A DNA stretch of 64,000 bases. Origin: Jonesiaceae bacterium BS-20. Lineage in GTDB: Bacteria > Actinomycetota > Actinomycetes > Actinomycetales > Cellulomonadaceae. Below the pieces are notes generated by a model, which made no database searches, was not told the DNA's origin, and saw only the letters and a program-made list of their open reading frames with translations. Location of the stretch: assembly GCA_039995105.1 (NCBI GenBank), contig CP146203.1:1736001-1800000 (forward strand), given 5' to 3'. A program made the translations under genes and the position numbers. Position 1 is the first letter of the stretch. Each line of letters opens with the position of its first letter. Below, in pieces: positions 61,601-64,000 of the stretch.

Positions 61601-61787
61601 TCAACAGGGCCAGGTCCGGGTCCGCGCTGTATCCGAGCGTGGTAAACAACGGGTGCTCGCCGTCGATTGGGCCCAAAACCATTTGCAGGTCTTTGTCCGC
61701 GCAAAGTGTTTGCGCACGTTTGGCATCGTAAAATCCGGTGCGCACCAGCTTGCCAACGAGCGTTGGGGCTGGCTCGCGTGTACTCAT
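58647..61787 (-). CDS. glnE: Bifunctional glutamine synthetase adenylyltransferase / deadenylylase
   Basis: A 1046-residue enzyme that adds or removes AMP on the GlnA1 tyrosine according to nitrogen status. The N-terminal nucleotidyltransferase (adenylyl-removing) has GMGKCGGRELNYVSDVDVIYV; the C-terminal adenylylating domain has AMGRMGGREMGYGSDADVMFVYE; both keep the GGxE...DxD residues. Regulatory helical regions separate them. The start is 17 bp after the glnA2 stop, so the two are cotranscribed. Same gene order as mycobacteria. Confidence 0.96.
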   Translation of the reverse strand: MSTREPAPTLVGKLVRTGFYDAKRAQTLCADKDLQMVLGPIDGEHPLFTTLGYSADPDLALLTLVRICEGLHRGAPAHRLNAFRDLFVPTDPLALTTVEDQKRAQTTNRLFSIIGFSQPLCDDLVRHPHLLDLLLADTQPLPDAAAMRARILHAIGAPAAVEPPIAGLPKSEATSALRRTYREILIHIAAVDLTAPEPTEVIAEVTRALADLAAAALEGALSIARSQLRDHGRGVRFAVLGMGKCGGRELNYVSDVDVIYVAEPAPGFDHEYAVRWGTELGSELAKVCSAPGLEPALWPVDAALRPEGKQGPLVRTVKSHLAYYGRWAQTWEFQALLKARLVAGDQELGARYLEAVTPLVWAAASRANFVEDAQAMRRRVEEHVPAQEKDRQLKLGKGGLRDVEFTVQLLQLVHGRQDVTIRSSNTLIALQQLALGGYVGREHAQELANCYRFLRLLEHRLQLRSLRRTHLLPSEPEKLELLARSIGMRRMGGAGVQAQWQAVRRRVRKLQQALFYRPLLPVTARLSPEEASLAPQAAQARLAAIGYRDPAGAMRHITALTEGLTRRAAIQRQLLPVMIGWFSQGADPDQGLLTFRILSDDLGGTHWYLKLLRDSSSAAKKLAFLLSTSKYVGAALARSPESIAWLDTDEDLEVFSRERLAVEAQAILQRADSASFAITLIRALRRRELARISCAELLRNIDPQVTALGVTDAAEVVIAAGLQLAESEVSQACFPAVADGVDGLGTPAVRGKPAVFAVIAMGRMGGREMGYGSDADVMFVYETAPGYTDAQAQTYAQDVAVLLRSLVTRIGSEPELLIDADLRPEGRNGPLVRSLESYEAYYARWSQPWESQALLRARPIAGDLDLQAKFIKLIDPLRYPAEGLDATNLKEIRRLKARMEAERLPRGADPLRHLKLGRGSITDVEWVVQMIQLQHGAQIPELRTTETVAGLEAAQRAGLVSAKDAQVLLKAWRFASNLRDANVLWTGRAGGEQADMLPVDRKALEAIGRVLGYPQGTASQVQEDYQRRARRARKVMERLFYGEPSR

Positions 61788-61804
61788 GACGGTCCCAGCA
61801 CGGG

Positions 61805-63139
61805 CTAGAGAACCTGAAGCAGGCGCTTGATCTCGTATGGGGTGACCTGGTTACGGTACTCGAGCCACTCGGCGCGCTTGTTCTTGAGGAAGTACTCAAA
61901 TACGTGTTCGCCCAGGGTCTCCGCTACCAACTCGGACTCCTCCATGATCTTGAGCGCCGCATCAAGGTTTTGCGGCAGCGCCTTGATACCCAGCGCAGCC
62001 CGCTCGGGTTCCGTCAGGTTCCACACGTCGTCCTCTGTGGCATCGGGAAGCTCATAGCCGTGCTCAATGCCGCGCAAGCCGGCCGCGAGCGCCAGCGCGT
62101 ACGCCAAGTACGGGTTTGCCGCAGTGTCAATGGCCCGGTACTCCACCCGGGTCGAGTTAGCCTTGCCCGGCTTGTACATGGGCACACGCACCAGCGCGGA
62201 GCGGTTGTTGTGGCCCCAGCAGATATAGCTGGGGGCCTCGGCCCCGCCCCACAGGCGCTTATAGGAGTTCACGTACTGATTGGTGACCGCGGTGATCTCG
62301 GCTGCGTGGTGCAACAGCCCGGCAATGAACTGGCGCCCGGTCTTGGAAAGCTCGTACTCCGCGCCGGGCTCATAAAACGCATTGCGGTCTCCCTCGAACA
62401 GGGAGAAGTGGGTATGCATGCCCGAGCCGGGGTGCTCGGCCATAGGCTTAGGCATAAAGGAAGCAAAAACGCCCTGCTCAAGCGCGACTTCCTTAACCAC
62501 GGTTCTAAAGGTCATGAGGTTGTCCGCGGTGTTGAGCGCGTCCGCGTACCGCAGGTCAATCTCGTTTTGGCCCGGGCCGGCCTCATGGTGGGAATACTCC
62601 ACGGAGATCCCCATCGACTCAAGCATGGTGATGACCTGGCGGCGGAAGTCGTGGCCCGCTGGGCGGGCCACATGGTCAAAGTAGCCGCCGTGATCAATTG
62701 GCACGAGCGGACCATCCGCGGTAGGCGGTTCAAACAAGTAAAACTCAACCTCGGGGTGGGTGTAGAACGTAAAGCCTTGCTCGGCTGCCTTGGCCATGGC
62801 CCGCTTGAGCACGTTGCGAGAGTCCGCAAGGGAGGGCTGCTGGTCCGGTGTCATGATGTCGCAGAACATCCGGGCGGTGCCCTGAGACTCCCCGCGCCAC
62901 GGGAGCAATGAGAATGTGGTTGGGTCCGGGCGAGCGATCATGTCCGCCTCATACACGCGTGTGAGGCCCTCAATGGCGCTGCCGTCAAACCCAATGCCTT
63001 CAGCAAAGGCGGATTCCAACTCGGCCGGGGCTATCGCCACGGATTTGAGCATGCCGAGCACGTCGGTGAACCAAAGGCGAACGAAGCGTATGTCGCGCTC
63101 CTCGACCGTGCGTAGCACGAACTCTTGCTGCCTATCCAT
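61805..63139 (-). CDS. glnA2: Glutamine synthetase homologue, type I-alpha-like (GlnA2)
   Basis: A 444-residue glutamine synthetase-fold protein. It has GFDGSAIEGLTRVYEADM, PEVEFYLFEP, GPGQNEIDLRY, FMPKPMAEHPGSGMHTHFSL and NRSALVRVP. It lacks the NLYDLPPEE adenylylation motif, having LPDATEDDVWNLTEPE instead, so GlnE should not modify it. In mycobacteria GlnA2 makes D-amino-acid derivatives or is dispensable for glutamine supply. CAAGAT lies 6 nt before the ATG, another leaderless candidate; no GlnR box is seen upstream. Confidence 0.95.
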   Translation of the reverse strand: MDRQQEFVLRTVEERDIRFVRLWFTDVLGMLKSVAIAPAELESAFAEGIGFDGSAIEGLTRVYEADMIARPDPTTFSLLPWRGESQGTARMFCDIMTPDQQPSLADSRNVLKRAMAKAAEQGFTFYTHPEVEFYLFEPPTADGPLVPIDHGGYFDHVARPAGHDFRRQVITMLESMGISVEYSHHEAGPGQNEIDLRYADALNTADNLMTFRTVVKEVALEQGVFASFMPKPMAEHPGSGMHTHFSLFEGDRNAFYEPGAEYELSKTGRQFIAGLLHHAAEITAVTNQYVNSYKRLWGGAEAPSYICWGHNNRSALVRVPMYKPGKANSTRVEYRAIDTAANPYLAYALALAAGLRGIEHGYELPDATEDDVWNLTEPERAALGIKALPQNLDAALKIMEESELVAETLGEHVFEYFLKNKRAEWLEYRNQVTPYEIKRLLQVL

Positions 63140-63219
63140 GGTTCTATCTTGCCTGATAACCGGGCATCAAAACTGGATGACAGGCGACCAATTTCTAAAA
63201 AAGCCATAAGGTAGGTTCC

Positions 63220-64000
63220 ATGCCTCAGTTACGCATTGCACTTGCCCAAACAGACAGTCATGTAGGCGACCTCGCAAATAACGTCGCAACGATCAAGGAT
63301 TACGCCGCTAAGGCTGCCCAATCGGGCGCCCAGGTAGTGGTCTTCCCGGAGATGGCGGTCACCGGGTATCCCATTGAGGATTTAGCCCAGCGGGCCAGTT
63401 TTGTGCGGGCCGCTGCCCTCACCACCGAGCAACTCGCCACGGACTTAGATGCGGCGGGCCTTGGTGAGCTGCACGTTGTGGTCGGGACCATCGGGGCTCC
63501 CCAGTCCCCTACCGCTAAGCCAACAAACCGCGCTGCGGTGCTCTTTGGCGGGCAAGTCATTGCCACCTACGACAAGCAGCACCTACCCAACTATGGCGTT
63601 TTTGACGAGTACCGCATTTTTGATGCCGGAACGACCCCGACCATTTTTGAGGTTGATGGACACCGCCTCGGGTTGGTGATCTGCGAGGACCTGTGGCAGG
63701 ACCACGGCCCCAGCGCCCAGCTAGCAAATCAAGACGTCCATGCTGTTATCGCGCTGAATGCCTCACCCTATGAGGAGGGCAAATCTGCCGCGCGTCAAGA
63801 CGTTGCTGCCCGTGGGGCGGCAACCGCCGGTGCCGCATTGCTGTACGTCAACGCAGTTGGCGGACAGGATGACCTCGTCTTTGACGGTGGGTCGTTCGCG
63901 GTTGGGGCAGACGGCCAGGTCCTGACAAGCGCCCCCCAGTTTGATTCACAACTGCTCCTGTGTGACCTGACCACAGAAAATAAGATCCTGCCCGGTCCAA
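63220..64000 (+). CDS. nadE: Glutamine-dependent NAD+ synthetase, partial (glutaminase domain)
   Basis: The first 260 codons of NAD synthetase, which amidates nicotinic acid adenine dinucleotide; the gene runs off the window. Only the nitrilase-like glutaminase domain is seen. It has the catalytic Glu in VVFPEMAVTGYP, Lys in YDKQHLPNYGVFDEYRIF, and Cys in VICEDLWQDHGP. NASPYEEGK is also characteristic. The ATP-pyrophosphatase domain must lie beyond 64000. TAAGGT lies 7 nt before the ATG; AGGT could also serve as a weak ribosome binding site. It diverges from glnA2. Confidence 0.94.
   Translation, partial: MPQLRIALAQTDSHVGDLANNVATIKDYAAKAAQSGAQVVVFPEMAVTGYPIEDLAQRASFVRAAALTTEQLATDLDAAGLGELHVVVGTIGAPQSPTAKPTNRAAVLFGGQVIATYDKQHLPNYGVFDEYRIFDAGTTPTIFEVDGHRLGLVICEDLWQDHGPSAQLANQDVHAVIALNASPYEEGKSAARQDVAARGAATAGAALLYVNAVGGQDDLVFDGGSFAVGADGQVLTSAPQFDSQLLLCDLTTENKILPGP

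Noticed and set aside
61904-62911. A 335-codon open frame on the plus strand
   Set aside because: Entirely antisense to glnA2, which has full family motifs; the antisense frame resembles no family.
1-64000. Search for tRNA, rRNA, insertion sequences, prophage or CRISPR arrays
   Set aside because: No transposase, integrase, regular spacer-repeat pattern or recognisable structural RNA gene was found by reading both strands.

Overview
This 64 kb window is chromosomal DNA of a moderately GC-rich actinobacterium (Actinomycetota), most likely of order Micrococcales; the genus is not determined. The evidence is gene content and order. It includes a HrdB-type sigma factor, actinobacteria-specific DUF7455, DUF3043, DUF4191 and DUF4192 proteins, class II DAHP synthase, PPi-dependent phosphofructokinase, a dihaem QcrC, CtaF, and the glnA1-glnE-glnA2 set. 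From about 5.4 kb to 63 kb the backbone follows, with insertions, the order I remember for Mycobacterium tuberculosis from idsA2/Rv2175c/pknL through aroG, fadD15, trpD, ctaE-qcrCAB, ctaC, erpA, glycerate kinase, pepB, dlaT, Rv2216, Rv2219 and glnA1 to glnE-glnA2. I recognised no tRNA, rRNA, IS element, prophage or CRISPR array, and no gene-free stretch exceeds 300 bp.

Layout. 0-5.3 kb: type IIA topoisomerase B subunit (cut by the window edge), DUF7455, sigA, a universal stress protein and a cysteine-rich DUF4192 protein. 5.4-18.7 kb: polyprenyl synthase, Rv2175c-like DNA-binding protein, PASTA kinase, a two-gene HTH/Clp_N-SRPBCC unit with a duplicated palindromic operator, a plsC-pfp-aroG run, glucokinase, acyl-CoA synthetase and a stand-alone RAM-domain protein. 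18.8-31.3 kb: trpD with a receiver-like protein, the cytochrome bcc-aa3 genes (ctaE, qcrCAB, ctaCDF) split by sodA and a PLDc_N membrane protein, then a lysine-less cysteine-desulfurase homologue with TusA, and an ErpA-type Fe-S carrier. 31.4-41.7 kb: glycerate kinase, nadA, thioesterase, M20 peptidase, DUF3043, aldo/keto reductase, pyrD with two membrane proteins, pepA. 41.9-50 kb: lpd, sucB/dlaT and a TIGR01777 epimerase, then, where mycobacteria have lipB-lipA, a membrane-anchored apparent pseudokinase and an oxidoreductase, followed by DUF4191 and RDD proteins. 50-64 kb: glnA1 under a textbook GlnR double box, an AI-2E family transporter, an accessory locus of LacI regulator, tripartite tricarboxylate transporter (TctCBA) and MocA-type dehydrogenase, then glnA2-glnE and the start of nadE.

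How the parts work together. The cytochrome block encodes most of the respiratory bcc-aa3 supercomplex. The glnA1/glnE/glnA2 set, with its GlnR site, is the nitrogen-assimilation core. The plsC-pfp-aroG strand links phospholipid, glycolytic and aromatic metabolism. The LacI-TctCBA-MocA genes look like one inducible operon for import and oxidation of an unidentified carboxylate or polyol-derived compound. Two sequence-level themes recur. Many single genes have a -10-like hexamer 5-7 nt before the start codon, which indicates leaderless mRNAs. Many gene ends carry long, nearly perfect hairpins with tiny loops. The most unusual items are the pseudokinase, the lysine-less desulfurase/TusA pair, the six-cysteine CxxxC ladder in the DUF4192 protein, and the self-overlapping operator/promoter of the HTH/Clp_N-SRPBCC pair.
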